Below are positions 1 through 8,501 of a DNA stretch of 64,000 bases, piece by piece. The notes beneath the pieces were generated by a model. It was not told where the DNA came from, ran no database searches, and was given only the letters and a program-made list of their open reading frames with translations. The translations under genes and the position numbers were made by a program. The stretch spans positions 682,001 to 746,000 of the forward strand of contig OZ251549.1 of the NCBI GenBank assembly GCA_965243415.1, read 5' to 3'. The number at the start of each line of letters is the position of its first letter. The first letter of the stretch is position 1. The DNA is from G965204755 sp965243415. GTDB taxonomy: Bacteria > Acidobacteriota > Vicinamibacteria > Marinacidobacterales > Marinacidobacteraceae.

Positions 1-1551
1 GAGCATCGCGTGGAACAGCCGCCGCGCCAGCCGCCGGCTGCCGTTCGCCGTGGCCCGCAGCCGCCGGCGCGCCCAGGCGGCCCCGCCGGCCGGCGCCCCC
101 GCCGGCAGCCACAAACGCAGATACCAGGGGACATAGAACCCGGCGGCCCGGAGCGCGGCCAGTGCCCGCTTCCCGAAGGGGAGGGAAGGGTTCAGCACCG
201 CCCCGGCGCGACGGAGGTGCGGGTCGAGCACTTCCCGGGCGATGAAGAGCCGCAGGATCTCGCTCGACCCTTCGAAGATGGTGTTGATCCGGTTGTCCCG
301 CAGCGTGCGCTCCGCCGGGAAGGGGCGCTCGCCCCGGGCGGCGAGGGAGTCGGCGGTTTCGTAACCCCGGCCGCCGAGGACCTGGACCGTCTCGTCGGCG
401 ATGCGCCAGGCCGCTTCGCTGGCGTACATCTTGGAGATCGCTGCCTCGATGCGGATGTCCGCACCGCCTGTATCCACGAGGAGCGAGGTCAGGTCGGACA
501 TCGCCTCCACGGCGAAGGTGTCGCCCGCCATCCGTCCGATCTTGTCGGCGATCGCCGCGTGCTCGCCGATGGGCGCGCCCCACTGCACCCGCTCCCGCGC
601 CCAGGTGCGGGCGATGTAGAGCGACCGCTTCGCCGTTCCCAGGCAGATGCCGGGCAAGGTGAGGCGCCCGGTGTTCAGGGTGGTCAGGGCGACGCGCAGT
701 CCGCTGCCGACCGGGCCGAGCACATTGGCCCGGGGGATCCGCACCTCGGTGAACCGGATCACCCCGTTGTAGAGCGCCCGCAACCCCATGAACCGGCATC
801 TGCGGACGATCTCGACCCCCGGCCAGCGGGTGTCCACGATGAAGGTGGTGATCCCCTCGCGTCCGCCCGGCTCCGGCGCCGGGGTGCGGGCCATCACCAC
901 CAGCCAGCGGGCCTTCGTGCCGTTGGTGCACCACAGTTTCTCGCCGTTCAGCAGGAAGTGGCCGCCGTCCTCGGTGGGCTCCGCGCGCGCCTGCATCCGG
1001 GCGGCGTCCGAGCCGACGCTGGTCTCGGTGAGCGCGAACGCCGAGATGTCCCCGGCGGCCACCCGGGGCAGGAACTCGCGCTTCTGTTCCTCGGTGCCGA
1101 ACATCAGGATCGGCTGGGCGATGCCGATGGACTGGTGCGCCGAGAGGAGCGAGGCCAGGTTGCCGCAGTGGCTGCCGACGACCACCGCGGAGCGGGTGTA
1201 GGTGCGCTGCGAGAGGCCCAGGCCGCCGTACTCCTTTGGGATCTTGATCCCGAAGGCGCCCAGGTCGGCCAGGCCGGCGAACACTTCGTCGGGGATCTCG
1301 CCGGTGCGGTCGATGGCGTCGGCGTCCACCCGCTCCCGGAGGAAGGTCTCCAGTCGCTCCAGGAACGCTTCGCCTTCGGGTTCCGGGCCGGGGTCCGGGT
1401 AGGGCCGCACCAGGCCCAGGGCCGATCTCCCGAGGAACAGCCCGCCGGCGAAGGTCGGGTAGCGCCAGCCGATCTCGCGGGCCGACTCGGCCAACTCGAA
1501 GGCCGCCCGCTTGCCCGCGGACATCTTCGAGGTGTCGATGGTGGAGGTCAT
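1..1551 (-). CDS. Acyl-CoA dehydrogenase, long (VLCAD/ACAD9-like), 3' end outside window
   Basis: FAD-dependent enzyme that introduces the trans-2 double bond into acyl-CoA in fatty-acid beta-oxidation. Reading from ATG at 1551, an N-terminal helical domain is followed by the flavin-contact motif FALTETSVGSD, then GGRGYE. The segment IFEGSSEILRLF fits the active-site region of the family. After the ACAD core the frame continues through an extra Arg/Ala-rich segment to the window edge (517 codons seen). This suggests the long form with a C-terminal extension rather than the 380-residue short type. It lies 60 bp downstream of the SDR gene on the same strand and probably ends the same operon. 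Substrate chain length cannot be told. The stop codon is not in the window. Confidence 0.88.
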   Translation of the reverse strand, partial: MTSTIDTSKMSAGKRAAFELAESAREIGWRYPTFAGGLFLGRSALGLVRPYPDPGPEPEGEAFLERLETFLRERVDADAIDRTGEIPDEVFAGLADLGAFGIKIPKEYGGLGLSQRTYTRSAVVVGSHCGNLASLLSAHQSIGIAQPILMFGTEEQKREFLPRVAAGDISAFALTETSVGSDAARMQARAEPTEDGGHFLLNGEKLWCTNGTKARWLVVMARTPAPEPGGREGITTFIVDTRWPGVEIVRRCRFMGLRALYNGVIRFTEVRIPRANVLGPVGSGLRVALTTLNTGRLTLPGICLGTAKRSLYIARTWARERVQWGAPIGEHAAIADKIGRMAGDTFAVEAMSDLTSLLVDTGGADIRIEAAISKMYASEAAWRIADETVQVLGGRGYETADSLAARGERPFPAERTLRDNRINTIFEGSSEILRLFIAREVLDPHLRRAGAVLNPSLPFGKRALAALRAAGFYVPWYLRLWLPAGAPAGGAAWARRRLRATANGSRRLARRLFHAML

Positions 1552-1611
1552 TTCTCTGCTGTCGGCCGAACCCCCGATTCTACGCCCGGCGCCCGCCCGG
1601 GGAGGGCGGTT

Positions 1612-2550
1612 TCAGCGCCGGGTCGGGGGGCGGCCCTCGAAGGTGTCCATGGCCGCGTGGATGCCGAAGAAGGCGGCGATCGGGTCCAACCAGCCGCCCG
1701 GGAGCAGCCGGAGCAGTTTCAGCGAGTGGATGAACCAGGGCAGGACGACCACCGCGCGGTCGCGTTCGACGGCGCGGACGGTGGCGGCGGCGACCGCTTC
1801 CGGGCGCAGGATGGGCAGCAGGCGCGGGAAGCGGGTGCGCACGCCGGCGAACATCCCGGTGTCCACGAAGAAGGGGCAGACCAGGGTGGCGCGGACGCCC
1901 GGCGCAGTGCGGCGCAGTTCCGCGCGGAGCGATTCGTGGAAGCCGACCGCGGCGAACTTGGAAGCGCAGTAGTCCGAGAGGCCGGGCACGCCGATGAGGC
2001 CGCCGGCGGAGGCCATCGTGACCAGGTGGCCCTCGCCCCGGCGGATCATCGGGGGGAGGAAGGCCCGGGTCAGCCAGAAGAGCGCCGCCGCGTTGACCGC
2101 GAGGGTGCGCTCCACTTCCTCGGGGGTCAGGTCGGCGAACGCCCTGCCGGAGACCACCCCGGCGTTGTTCACCAGGATCTCGACTTCGCCGAAGCCGGAG
2201 CGGAGCACCGTCGCGGCCTCCTCCACCTGCCGCCGGTCGGAGACATCCACCACCTGCCGCCACACCTCCGGGGAGGACGCGCCCCCCGCCGTCGGCGAAG
2301 ACGCTTCCGCCGTCGGCGAAGATGCGTCCGCCGTTGGCGAAATATCGCCTGCCTCCGGCGAGAACGCACCCGCCCCCGGCGAAGAGTCGCCCGCCCCCGG
2401 CGAAAAATCGCCCGCCGCGGCGTCCAGCGCGTCCGCGTCCCGGTCCCAGAGCGCCACCCGGGCGCCCCGCGCCGCCGCTCCCCGGGCGATGAGCAGGCCC
2501 ATCCCCCGGGCGCCGCCGGTGACCAGAACCCGCCGGCCGGCGAACTTCAC
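1612..2550 (-). CDS. Short-chain dehydrogenase/reductase with heptapeptide-repeat insertion
   Basis: NAD(P)-dependent oxidoreductase of the classical SDR family, 312 residues. Visible motifs are the nucleotide-binding TGGARGMG near residue 11, NNAG in the middle, and the catalytic YCASK. The C-terminal half resembles retinol/hydroxysteroid-type SDRs, a weak inference. Between the second and third Rossmann strands (about residues 44-93) sits an insertion of about seven copies of a 7-residue unit of the type SPTAEAS. It is encoded by 21-bp tandem repeats and is absent from normal SDRs. The ATG overlaps the stop of the symporter gene (ATGA), so the two are probably translationally coupled. The real substrate is unknown. 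Whether the enzyme tolerates the insertion is untested, but the frame is intact. Confidence 0.88.
   Translation of the reverse strand: MKFAGRRVLVTGGARGMGLLIARGAAARGARVALWDRDADALDAAAGDFSPGAGDSSPGAGAFSPEAGDISPTADASSPTAEASSPTAGGASSPEVWRQVVDVSDRRQVEEAATVLRSGFGEVEILVNNAGVVSGRAFADLTPEEVERTLAVNAAALFWLTRAFLPPMIRRGEGHLVTMASAGGLIGVPGLSDYCASKFAAVGFHESLRAELRRTAPGVRATLVCPFFVDTGMFAGVRTRFPRLLPILRPEAVAAATVRAVERDRAVVVLPWFIHSLKLLRLLPGGWLDPIAAFFGIHAAMDTFEGRPPTRR
2273..2419. repeat. 21-bp minisatellite inside the SDR gene, about 7 units
   Basis: On the plus strand, consecutive 21-bp units each begin GAAGA/GAAAA-like and end in a CCGGC or GTCGGC motif. Unit starts are near 2273, 2297, 2318, 2339, 2360, 2381 and 2402. 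The first is 24 bp and the last is cut short. Units differ by substitutions but keep length in multiples of three, so the SDR frame stays open. Confidence 0.9.
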
Positions 2551-4001
2551 GGGCCGCCGCTCCCGTTCCCCCGGTCGAAGTAGGGCGCGAGGGCCGAACG
2601 CGGCGGCGCAGGCGTGAGCCGGCTGACCACGACGCCGAACAACAGGGAACAGAGGACTCCCGGCGCCACCGGATGGATCGTGGCCGGGCCGAAGCCGGGC
2701 CAGGGCAGGACTTCCGCCTGCCAGAGGAACACCGCGGCCACGCCGGAGAGCATCGCCGCCAGCGCCCCCTGCCGGTTCAGCCGCCGCCAGAACACCCCCA
2801 GCACCACCGGGACGAAGAAGGCGCCGGCCATGATCGCGGTGAACAGGAGCACGATGTACTGGACGAGTTCCCCCTCCCCGACGCCGCTCAGGATGAGGGC
2901 CAGCGGCGCCGCGCCCACGACCAGGATGCCGACCCGCGCCGCGCGCAGCCGCGTCCGGGGGTCGAGCCCGGGGCGGAACACCCCGACCAGGTCGTGGGAG
3001 AGCGCGGACCCGGCGACCAGGAGCAACGAGTCCACCGTGGACATGATCGCCGAGACGATGGCGGCGAGCAGGATCGTCCCCAGGATCGGCGGCAGCGCGA
3101 AGGAAGCCATGAGCGGCATCGCCAGGTCGGAACTCGGGAGCGCCGGGAACAGGCCGATCGCCGCCAGCGCCACCAGGAAGACCAGCAGGTTCACCCCGGT
3201 GGCCACCGCCATGGCGAGGAAGAGGCCGCGGCGGATGGCCCTCCGGTCGCGCATCGCGTAGAGGCGGACCAGTTTCTCCGGGGTGGCGACCCCGCCGAGG
3301 AGGAAGGAGATCCCCATGGTGAACAGCAGGAGCGCCGGGACCGAGCCGAAGGCCAGGGTCTCCGGGCGCAGCGCCTCGACCGCGCCGAAGAGGAGGCCCG
3401 GGCCGTCGAAGTGCCGGATCGCCATCGGCACGGCGAGGAGCGCGCCGAGCACCATCACCGCCAACTGCGCCAGGTCGGTGTACACCACCGCGACCATGCC
3501 GCCGACCGCGGTGTAGGCCAGCAGGATCCCGGTGAAGACCGCCATCCCGACGGTCGGCGAGACCCCGAAAACGGTTTCCGCGATGAGGCCGCCGGCGATG
3601 ACCTGGGCCTGGATGTACACGGTGGTGGCGACCAGGATCACCAGCGCGCCGACCGCCCGCGCCCGGCGGCTGGCGTAGCGGCGCTCGAGGAACGCCGGGA
3701 GGGTCAGTTCGCGGGTGCGGGCGAAGCGGGGCGCCAGGACCGCCGCCATGAACCAGTAACTGAGCGGGATGAACAGCACCAGCCAGGTGAACTCCCAGCC
3801 CACCGAGTGGATCACGCCGACGGTGCCGATGTAGGTGCCGGCGCTGGCGTGGGTGGCCGCGAGGGTGGCGCCGCCGAGGAACCAGCCCAGGCGGCCGCCG
3901 GCGATCCAGTAGTCGCGCTCGCCCCCGGTGCGCCGCAGCGCCGCCGCGCCGATGGCGAAGATCGCCGCCAGGTAGGCGCCGAAGACGAGTGCTGTCGTCA
4001 C
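2547..4001 (-). CDS. Sodium:solute symporter (SSS family)
   Basis: Integral membrane transporter with about 13 hydrophobic segments, homologous in layout to Na+/proline and Na+/pantothenate symporters. Early residues show the typical WIAGGRLGW stretch, followed by TLAATHASAGTYIG. The chosen start is GTG at 4001, which overlaps the stop of the small upstream gene (GTGA) and gives about 484 residues, a normal family length. An upstream ATG at 4100 would read through the small membrane gene in another frame and adds only charged residues. Its stop overlaps the SDR start. The solute cannot be deduced. The neighbouring SDR and acyl-CoA dehydrogenase suggest uptake of an organic acid, which is inference. 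Confidence 0.87.
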   Translation of the reverse strand: MTTALVFGAYLAAIFAIGAAALRRTGGERDYWIAGGRLGWFLGGATLAATHASAGTYIGTVGVIHSVGWEFTWLVLFIPLSYWFMAAVLAPRFARTRELTLPAFLERRYASRRARAVGALVILVATTVYIQAQVIAGGLIAETVFGVSPTVGMAVFTGILLAYTAVGGMVAVVYTDLAQLAVMVLGALLAVPMAIRHFDGPGLLFGAVEALRPETLAFGSVPALLLFTMGISFLLGGVATPEKLVRLYAMRDRRAIRRGLFLAMAVATGVNLLVFLVALAAIGLFPALPSSDLAMPLMASFALPPILGTILLAAIVSAIMSTVDSLLLVAGSALSHDLVGVFRPGLDPRTRLRAARVGILVVGAAPLALILSGVGEGELVQYIVLLFTAIMAGAFFVPVVLGVFWRRLNRQGALAAMLSGVAAVFLWQAEVLPWPGFGPATIHPVAPGVLCSLLFGVVVSRLTPAPPRSALAPYFDRGNGSGGP

Positions 4002-4162
4002 TCGCCGGTCCGCCCGTCCGCGGGCGGCTTCGCGGTGTCCCCGTCTTCGCTCCGGTCTTCGCTCCGGGCCTCGCGCCGCTCTTCCCGGCGCATCCACCAC
4101 CAGTAGGCGACGAGCATCGCCCCGAAGACCGCGAAGAGCCCCCAGAACGAGAAGCGGTTCAA
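3998..4162 (-). CDS. Small single-span membrane protein, likely symporter partner
   Basis: A 54-residue frame starting at TTG 4162, which overlaps the stop of the preceding gene (TTGA) and ends overlapping the symporter start (GTGA). The sequence is NRFSFWGLFAVFGAMLVAYW followed by WWMRREERREARSED: one hydrophobic helix, then a charged cytoplasmic-type tail. Many sodium:solute symporters are preceded by a tiny one- or two-span protein in just this position. The tight coupling supports a real gene and a role with the transporter. No specific family can be assigned by eye. Confidence 0.6.
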   Translation of the reverse strand: MNRFSFWGLFAVFGAMLVAYWWWMRREERREARSEDRSEDGDTAKPPADGRTGE

Positions 4163-4791
4163 GCGGGGTCCTCCGGCGACCGCCCCTCGTCCGGCGGGCC
4201 GGAGCGGAACAGCCGGAACGCTCCGAGGCCGCCCAGCCCCAGCAGGATCGCGAGCGCGAGGCCGTCCACCAGGGTCGCGAGCCCGAAGCCCGAGGCGTCC
4301 GCCGGAACGAGCCGGAACCGGAGCAGCGAGGGCGGCGCCGGGACGGAGACGCGGGCGACGCCGCCGGAGGTCCCGCGCGGCCTCGGGAACAGGTCCACGA
4401 TCCGGAACCCCGGCGGGGGCGTCAACGCGGCGGCGAAGGAGAGGGCCGGGCCGGAGTCCGGCAGGGGCACGGGGAGCCGCACCCAGCCGTCGTCCGCCGG
4501 GAACGGGACCGTCTCGAACCGCAGTTCGGCGCCCGTTCCACCGGTCGGCCGCAGCGGTTCGGCGCGGAATCCGTCCGGGGAGAGGTCGAGCCGCCGGAAC
4601 GCCGGCCGCGGGCCGGAAGCGGGAAGGCGGACGCGGGTGGTCGCGGTGATCCGCCCCGGGTCGTCCATCGCCACCGTCATCCGGATCGCCGCGGCTTCTT
4701 CCTCCGGAACGCCGGCGCCTTCGAGGGGCGCCGGGACGACGAGAACCCCGCCCGACGAGAACAGCGCGAGCGCCGAGAACGCGGCGAGCAC
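4159..4791 (-). CDS. Membrane-anchored secreted protein of unknown function
   Basis: First recognisable gene of the operon leading into the symporter. From GTG 4791 the product (about 210 residues) opens with a hydrophobic segment LAAFSALALFSSGGVLVV. A beta-rich region without recognisable motifs follows, and it ends with one transmembrane helix (LALAILLGLGGLGAFRLF) and a short charged tail. This is a signal peptide plus type I membrane anchor. The start is uncertain because the open frame runs back through the repeat region upstream and no clear ribosome site is seen. Its stop overlaps the TTG start of the next small gene. No function is proposed. Confidence 0.55.
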   Translation of the reverse strand: MLAAFSALALFSSGGVLVVPAPLEGAGVPEEEAAAIRMTVAMDDPGRITATTRVRLPASGPRPAFRRLDLSPDGFRAEPLRPTGGTGAELRFETVPFPADDGWVRLPVPLPDSGPALSFAAALTPPPGFRIVDLFPRPRGTSGGVARVSVPAPPSLLRFRLVPADASGFGLATLVDGLALAILLGLGGLGAFRLFRSGPPDEGRSPEDPA

Positions 4792-4799
4792 TGTCGATC

Positions 4800-5546
4800 G
4801 GGCAGCGCCGGCCGCCGGGAAGAACCGTCCCGGACGCGGCACCCGGCCAGTCGAGCCCGGGCTTCGAGCCGCACGCGCAGCGTGTTGCCGACGGGAACCT
4901 CGGCGAATCGCGGCTTCGGCGTCCCCCGGAGCCCCGGCAGCTCGAACACCCTCCGAAACCGACGAGGCAGTGCAGCCGCCGACCGCGAGGAACGGGAACC
5001 GGGGGGGCACCGTCGACCTCAGGGCCCGGACCGCCGACCAGGGCCGCTGCCGGCCCCGGCCGGTCGAGCCCGGACCTGGCGCCGCGCGTTGCTGCCCGGA
5101 ACCACGACGAGACTTCCGGCGCACAGCGGGTTCATCGATTTCCGGAGCGCCCGCGTTCCGACCACGCGCCGGATCCGACGAGACGGTGCAGTGCCCGACC
5201 CCGAGGAACGGGAACCGGCGGGACGCTGTCGCCCGCCCCGCGCCGACCGCCGGCCGGAGCCGCCGCCGATCCCCCTCCCTCTCGGGGGCCGGGCCGGTCG
5301 AGCCCGGACTTCGCGCTGCACGCGCAGCGCGTTGCAGACGGGAACCTCGGCGAATCGCGGCTTGGGCGTCCCCCGGAGCCCCGGCAGCCCGAACACCCGC
5401 CGGATCCGACGAGGCGGTGCACCGGCCGACCGCGAGGAACGGGAACCGGCGGGGCGCCGTCGCCCGCACGACCCCGACCGCCGGCCGGAGCCGCCGCCGA
5501 TCCCCTTCCCTCCCGGGGCGCGGACCGGTCGAGCCCGGATTTCTCA
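4800..5546. repeat. Decayed tandem copies of the dipeptidase 3' end and downstream spacer
   Basis: The 750-bp spacer between the dipeptidase stop and the next gene consists of three or four imperfect tandem copies, about 210-235 bp each. The landmark GGTCGAGCCCGG recurs near 4851, 5060, 5296 and 5527, and CGGCCGGAGC near 5261 and 5482. Read on the minus strand, copies contain NALRVQREVRA and NTLRVRLEARA, diverged versions of the real dipeptidase C-terminus NALRVLREVWA. No gene is supported here despite long open frames. Confidence 0.85.
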
Positions 5547-6755
5547 AGCCCAGACTTCGCGCAGGACGCGGAGCGCGTTGCCGCCCATCACCCTGGCGAT
5601 GTCCGCGTCGGAGTACCGGTGTTTCACCAGCCACCGCAGGATGTTCCGCGAACCCTCCACCGGGTTCTCCAGCCCGGCCACATACGGAACCCGCTCGAAC
5701 GGCGGCGCTCCCCGCCGCGCCGCGGCCTTGGCGATGGAGAGCGCACTCGAATACACGCCGTGGAGCCCCACATGGTCGCCGAACACCGTGTCCGGCCCGA
5801 AACCCACATGGTCCACCCCGACCAGGTCCTTCACATACTCGAAGTGCTCCATGACCGACTCCAGGGAATGCCGGGGGTGGCGCTCGGTGAGGGTGGTGTG
5901 GGGCGCGGCCTCGATCCCGATGATCCCGCCCTTGTCGGCGCAGGCCTTCAGCACTTCGTCCGGCGCCATCCGGCGGGTGTCCCAGAGCCCCCGGGCGCCG
6001 ATGTGGGTGATGGACACCGGGCGGTCGCTGGCCTCGATCACTTCCAGCGTCGTCCGGTCGCCGCAGTGGGCGGTGTCTATGAGCATCCCCACCCGGTTCA
6101 TCCGCTCCACCACCTGCCGCCCGAACGCGGTGAGGCCGCCGTCGTTCGCCTCCTTCAACCCGCTGCCGAGCGCGTTCGACTCGCTGTAGGTGATGCCCAT
6201 CTCCCGCACCCCGAACCCGTAGAGCACCTCCACCCGGTCCAGTTCGTTCTCGATGGGCGCCGCGCCTTCGATGGCGGCCACCCAGGCGATCCGCCCCCCG
6301 GCGTGGGCGGCCAGGATGTCGTCCACCGACCGGCAGTGGACGAGCAGGTCCTGGTGGGCGATATCGGCGAGCCGCATCCCCAGGTCGTGGAGCACTTCGT
6401 TCCACTTCCACCCGCTCCGGGACTCGATGCGGCAGATCCCGTCGAGCAGGTTGTCGAAGATGCAGTCCCACTCGCAGTCCCGGAGCGCCTCGAAGGGAGT
6501 GAAGACCCGGCCGTCGCGCACATAGTCCGGCGTCTCCGCGATCTCCTTCGGGAACGCCCCCAGGTGTTCGTGGAGCGAGACCAACACCAGTTCGCCGGCG
6601 AGGCGCTCGGCGCGGGCCTCTTCTTCCGGGGTCAACGGCACCGGATGCGCCGGGAACAGGTCGGCGCGGTCGGCGAGTTCCCGCTCCGGGTAGTCCGCGC
6701 CCGGTGTCAGGTAGCCGAACGAGCGGTACCCGGCGTCCTTCTTGTTCTTTCCCAA
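5544..6755 (-). CDS. Membrane dipeptidase-family (peptidase M19) metallohydrolase
   Basis: About 403 residues resembling the renal/membrane dipeptidase family, zinc enzymes that hydrolyse dipeptides, including D-amino-acid-containing ones. Visible marks are an early SLHEHLG in the place of the family's metal-binding HxD motif, AWVAAIEGAAPIENE with the bridging glutamate, LIDTAHCGDRTT and SITHIGARGLWDTRR carrying the histidines, and GFGPDTVFGDHVG near the end. TTG at 6755 is chosen because a strong GGAGGAGG ribosome site lies 6 bases upstream. No ATG start gives a sensible N-terminus. No signal peptide is seen, so it is probably cytoplasmic. Substituted early metal residues (HEH rather than HND) mean exact activity is uncertain. 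Its 3' end has been copied into the spacer. Confidence 0.85.
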   Translation of the reverse strand: MGKNKKDAGYRSFGYLTPGADYPERELADRADLFPAHPVPLTPEEEARAERLAGELVLVSLHEHLGAFPKEIAETPDYVRDGRVFTPFEALRDCEWDCIFDNLLDGICRIESRSGWKWNEVLHDLGMRLADIAHQDLLVHCRSVDDILAAHAGGRIAWVAAIEGAAPIENELDRVEVLYGFGVREMGITYSESNALGSGLKEANDGGLTAFGRQVVERMNRVGMLIDTAHCGDRTTLEVIEASDRPVSITHIGARGLWDTRRMAPDEVLKACADKGGIIGIEAAPHTTLTERHPRHSLESVMEHFEYVKDLVGVDHVGFGPDTVFGDHVGLHGVYSSALSIAKAAARRGAPPFERVPYVAGLENPVEGSRNILRWLVKHRYSDADIARVMGGNALRVLREVWA

Positions 6756-6866
6756 AGTGAGCCTCCTCCGGCGAGCGGGAGGCGCCGCTCCGCCGGCGAA
6801 CGATGCTACCAACGGCCCGCTGGTACCGTTTCCCGCCGCCTTCGCGCAGCCCCCGGGAGCCCCGCC

Positions 6867-8336
6867 ATGACCCTTCTCCGCCATCCCCGTCACCCCTTCG
6901 GGATCACCAACCGAATCGTTGCGGTCGCCGCTGCCGGCTTCTTCGCCGCCGCCGCGTCCGTCAGCGCCGCTCAGGAACCGGAGGAATACGGCAGCCGGGG
7001 GAACCTGGCGAAGAACGCCACCCCCGCCGAGCGTCAGGAGATGGAAGCGCTCTACGACCGCTTCGTCCCGTTCATAGACCGGGCGCGCACCGAACTCACC
7101 ATGGTCCGCGAGACCATCGCCCGGGCCGAGGCGCGCGGCTTCCGGGAATGGGATCCGGCCCTCCGCGAGGTGGCCCCCGGCGACCGTTTCTACGCGGTGA
7201 ACCGGGGCCGGACGATGGTGCTCTGGGTGGTCGGCAGCGAGCCGCTGTCCGCCGGGATGCGCCTGGTGAACAGCCACATAGACGCCGTCCGGCTGGAGCT
7301 GAAACCGCACCCGCTCACGCGGAAGGGCGGCGCGGTGGCCCTCGACACCCTGGTCCACGGCGGCATCAAGGCCTACCAGTGGGTGAATGTGCCGCTCGGC
7401 CTCACCGGCCGGGTGGACCGGATGGACGGCTCCACGATCTGGATCGAGTACGGGTTCGACGAGTCCGACCCGGTGCTGCTCATCCCCGACCTGGCCCCGC
7501 ATGTGGACCGGGACTACCGGAACCGGACGCGCGCCGACGCCATCCAGCGCGAGGAACTCGACCCGCTGATCGCCTCCGCGCCGACCGGCGGCGAGAACGG
7601 GATGGACACCATGGCCCGGGCGGTCGCGCTCCTCGAAGACGAGTTCGGGATCGAGCCGGAGGACTGGGTGAGCAGCGATGTGCAGATCGTCCCGGTCACG
7701 AAGCCGCGCGAAGTGGGACTCGACCGCGAGCTGTTCGCCGCCTACGGCCTCGACGACCGGATCACCGCCGTGGTGAATGTCTTCGCGCTCGAGGAGACGG
7801 AAGCCCCGACCCACACCGCGATGGCCTACCTGGTGACCGACGAGGAGGTCGGCAGCGGTTCGAACATCGGCGTGGGCTCCGAGTGGTTCCGCCGCATCGT
7901 GGCCGAGATGATCCGGGCCGAACGCGGCTCGGTGACCGACCTGGAGGTCATGGAGTGCTTCTCGGCGACGGACATGATCACCGCCGACACCACCACCGCC
8001 ACGAACCCGCTCTGGCCGTCGCCCCAGGCCCCGGACAACGCCTCGCTGCTGCATCACGGACTGGTCATCAAGTTGTACGGGCCCGGCCGCAGCGCCAACA
8101 GCGAGTTCGTGGCGCGGATGCGGCGATTCCTCGACGCCGACCGGGTCGCCTGGCAGAGCCATACCTACAAGGCGGGCTACGGCGGCGGCACCATCGCCCG
8201 CTACTTCAACCACATGAACATGGAGGTGACCGACTGGGGCGTGGGGATCCTTTCGATGCACAGTACCTACGATGTCGCCTCGAAGGCCGACCTCTGGGCC
8301 CTCTACCGCGGCTTCCTGGCCTTCTTCGCCAGTTGA
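6867..8336 (+). CDS. Exported aminopeptidase, M18 (aspartyl aminopeptidase-like) family
   Basis: A 489-residue zinc aminopeptidase-like protein. Typical M18 landmarks are SHIDAVRLELKP (metal-binding His/Asp), the GGIKAYQWVNVPLGLTGRV segment matching the family's WxDRxLGLAGRV region, DEEVGS with the catalytic glutamates, MECFSATD, and the C-terminal MHSTYDVASKADLW histidine motif. The first 35 residues form a signal peptide with a hydrophobic Ala-rich core ending near SVSAAQ. This is unusual because classical M18 enzymes are cytoplasmic. ATG 6867 is the only start that includes the leader. The gene diverges from the dipeptidase gene across 111 bp, so both may serve peptide scavenging. Confidence 0.85.
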   Translation: MTLLRHPRHPFGITNRIVAVAAAGFFAAAASVSAAQEPEEYGSRGNLAKNATPAERQEMEALYDRFVPFIDRARTELTMVRETIARAEARGFREWDPALREVAPGDRFYAVNRGRTMVLWVVGSEPLSAGMRLVNSHIDAVRLELKPHPLTRKGGAVALDTLVHGGIKAYQWVNVPLGLTGRVDRMDGSTIWIEYGFDESDPVLLIPDLAPHVDRDYRNRTRADAIQREELDPLIASAPTGGENGMDTMARAVALLEDEFGIEPEDWVSSDVQIVPVTKPREVGLDRELFAAYGLDDRITAVVNVFALEETEAPTHTAMAYLVTDEEVGSGSNIGVGSEWFRRIVAEMIRAERGSVTDLEVMECFSATDMITADTTTATNPLWPSPQAPDNASLLHHGLVIKLYGPGRSANSEFVARMRRFLDADRVAWQSHTYKAGYGGGTIARYFNHMNMEVTDWGVGILSMHSTYDVASKADLWALYRGFLAFFAS

Positions 8337-8449
8337 CCCCGCCGGCGCGACGGGGGGGCCGGGGTTCGGGAGCCGCACACCGGCGCCGTTCGGAGCAGGA
8401 AGCCTCCCGCCCGAACCGGAACCTCGCGTAGCCGGTCTCGACGCCCGCC

Positions 8450-8455
8450 TACAAT
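8450..8455 (+). promoter_or_regulatory. Putative -10 hexamer of the defence-like cassette
   Basis: The hexamer TACAAT lies 2 bases before the poly-C tract and 46 bases before the first cassette gene. No good -35 is visible at 17 bp. If it is used, the poly-C tract would fall at the start of the transcript. Confidence 0.35.
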
Positions 8456-8457
8456 CG

Positions 8458-8478
8458 CCCCCCCCCCCCCCCCCCCCC
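8458..8478. repeat. Poly-C homopolymer tract, 21 C
   Basis: An uninterrupted run of 21 C residues in the spacer just upstream of the 8502 gene. Long poly-C/poly-G tracts are classic slipped-strand mispairing sites in phase-variable promoters. The exact length is the kind of thing sequencing gets wrong. Confidence 0.9.
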
Positions 8479-8501
8479 GTTCGCCTCAACCGTTCGCCGC
8501 C

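Noticed and set aside
10..2583. Plus-strand open frame of 857 codons across the left end
   Set aside because: It is antisense to the acyl-CoA dehydrogenase and SDR genes, which have full family motifs. Its translation is Arg/Gly/Pro/His-rich with no domain. Such frames are expected in very GC-rich DNA.
4800..5546. Possible CRISPR array or insertion sequence
   Set aside because: Units are 210-235 bp, imperfect, without spacers, terminal inverted repeats or a transposase, and they contain relics of the neighbouring gene end.
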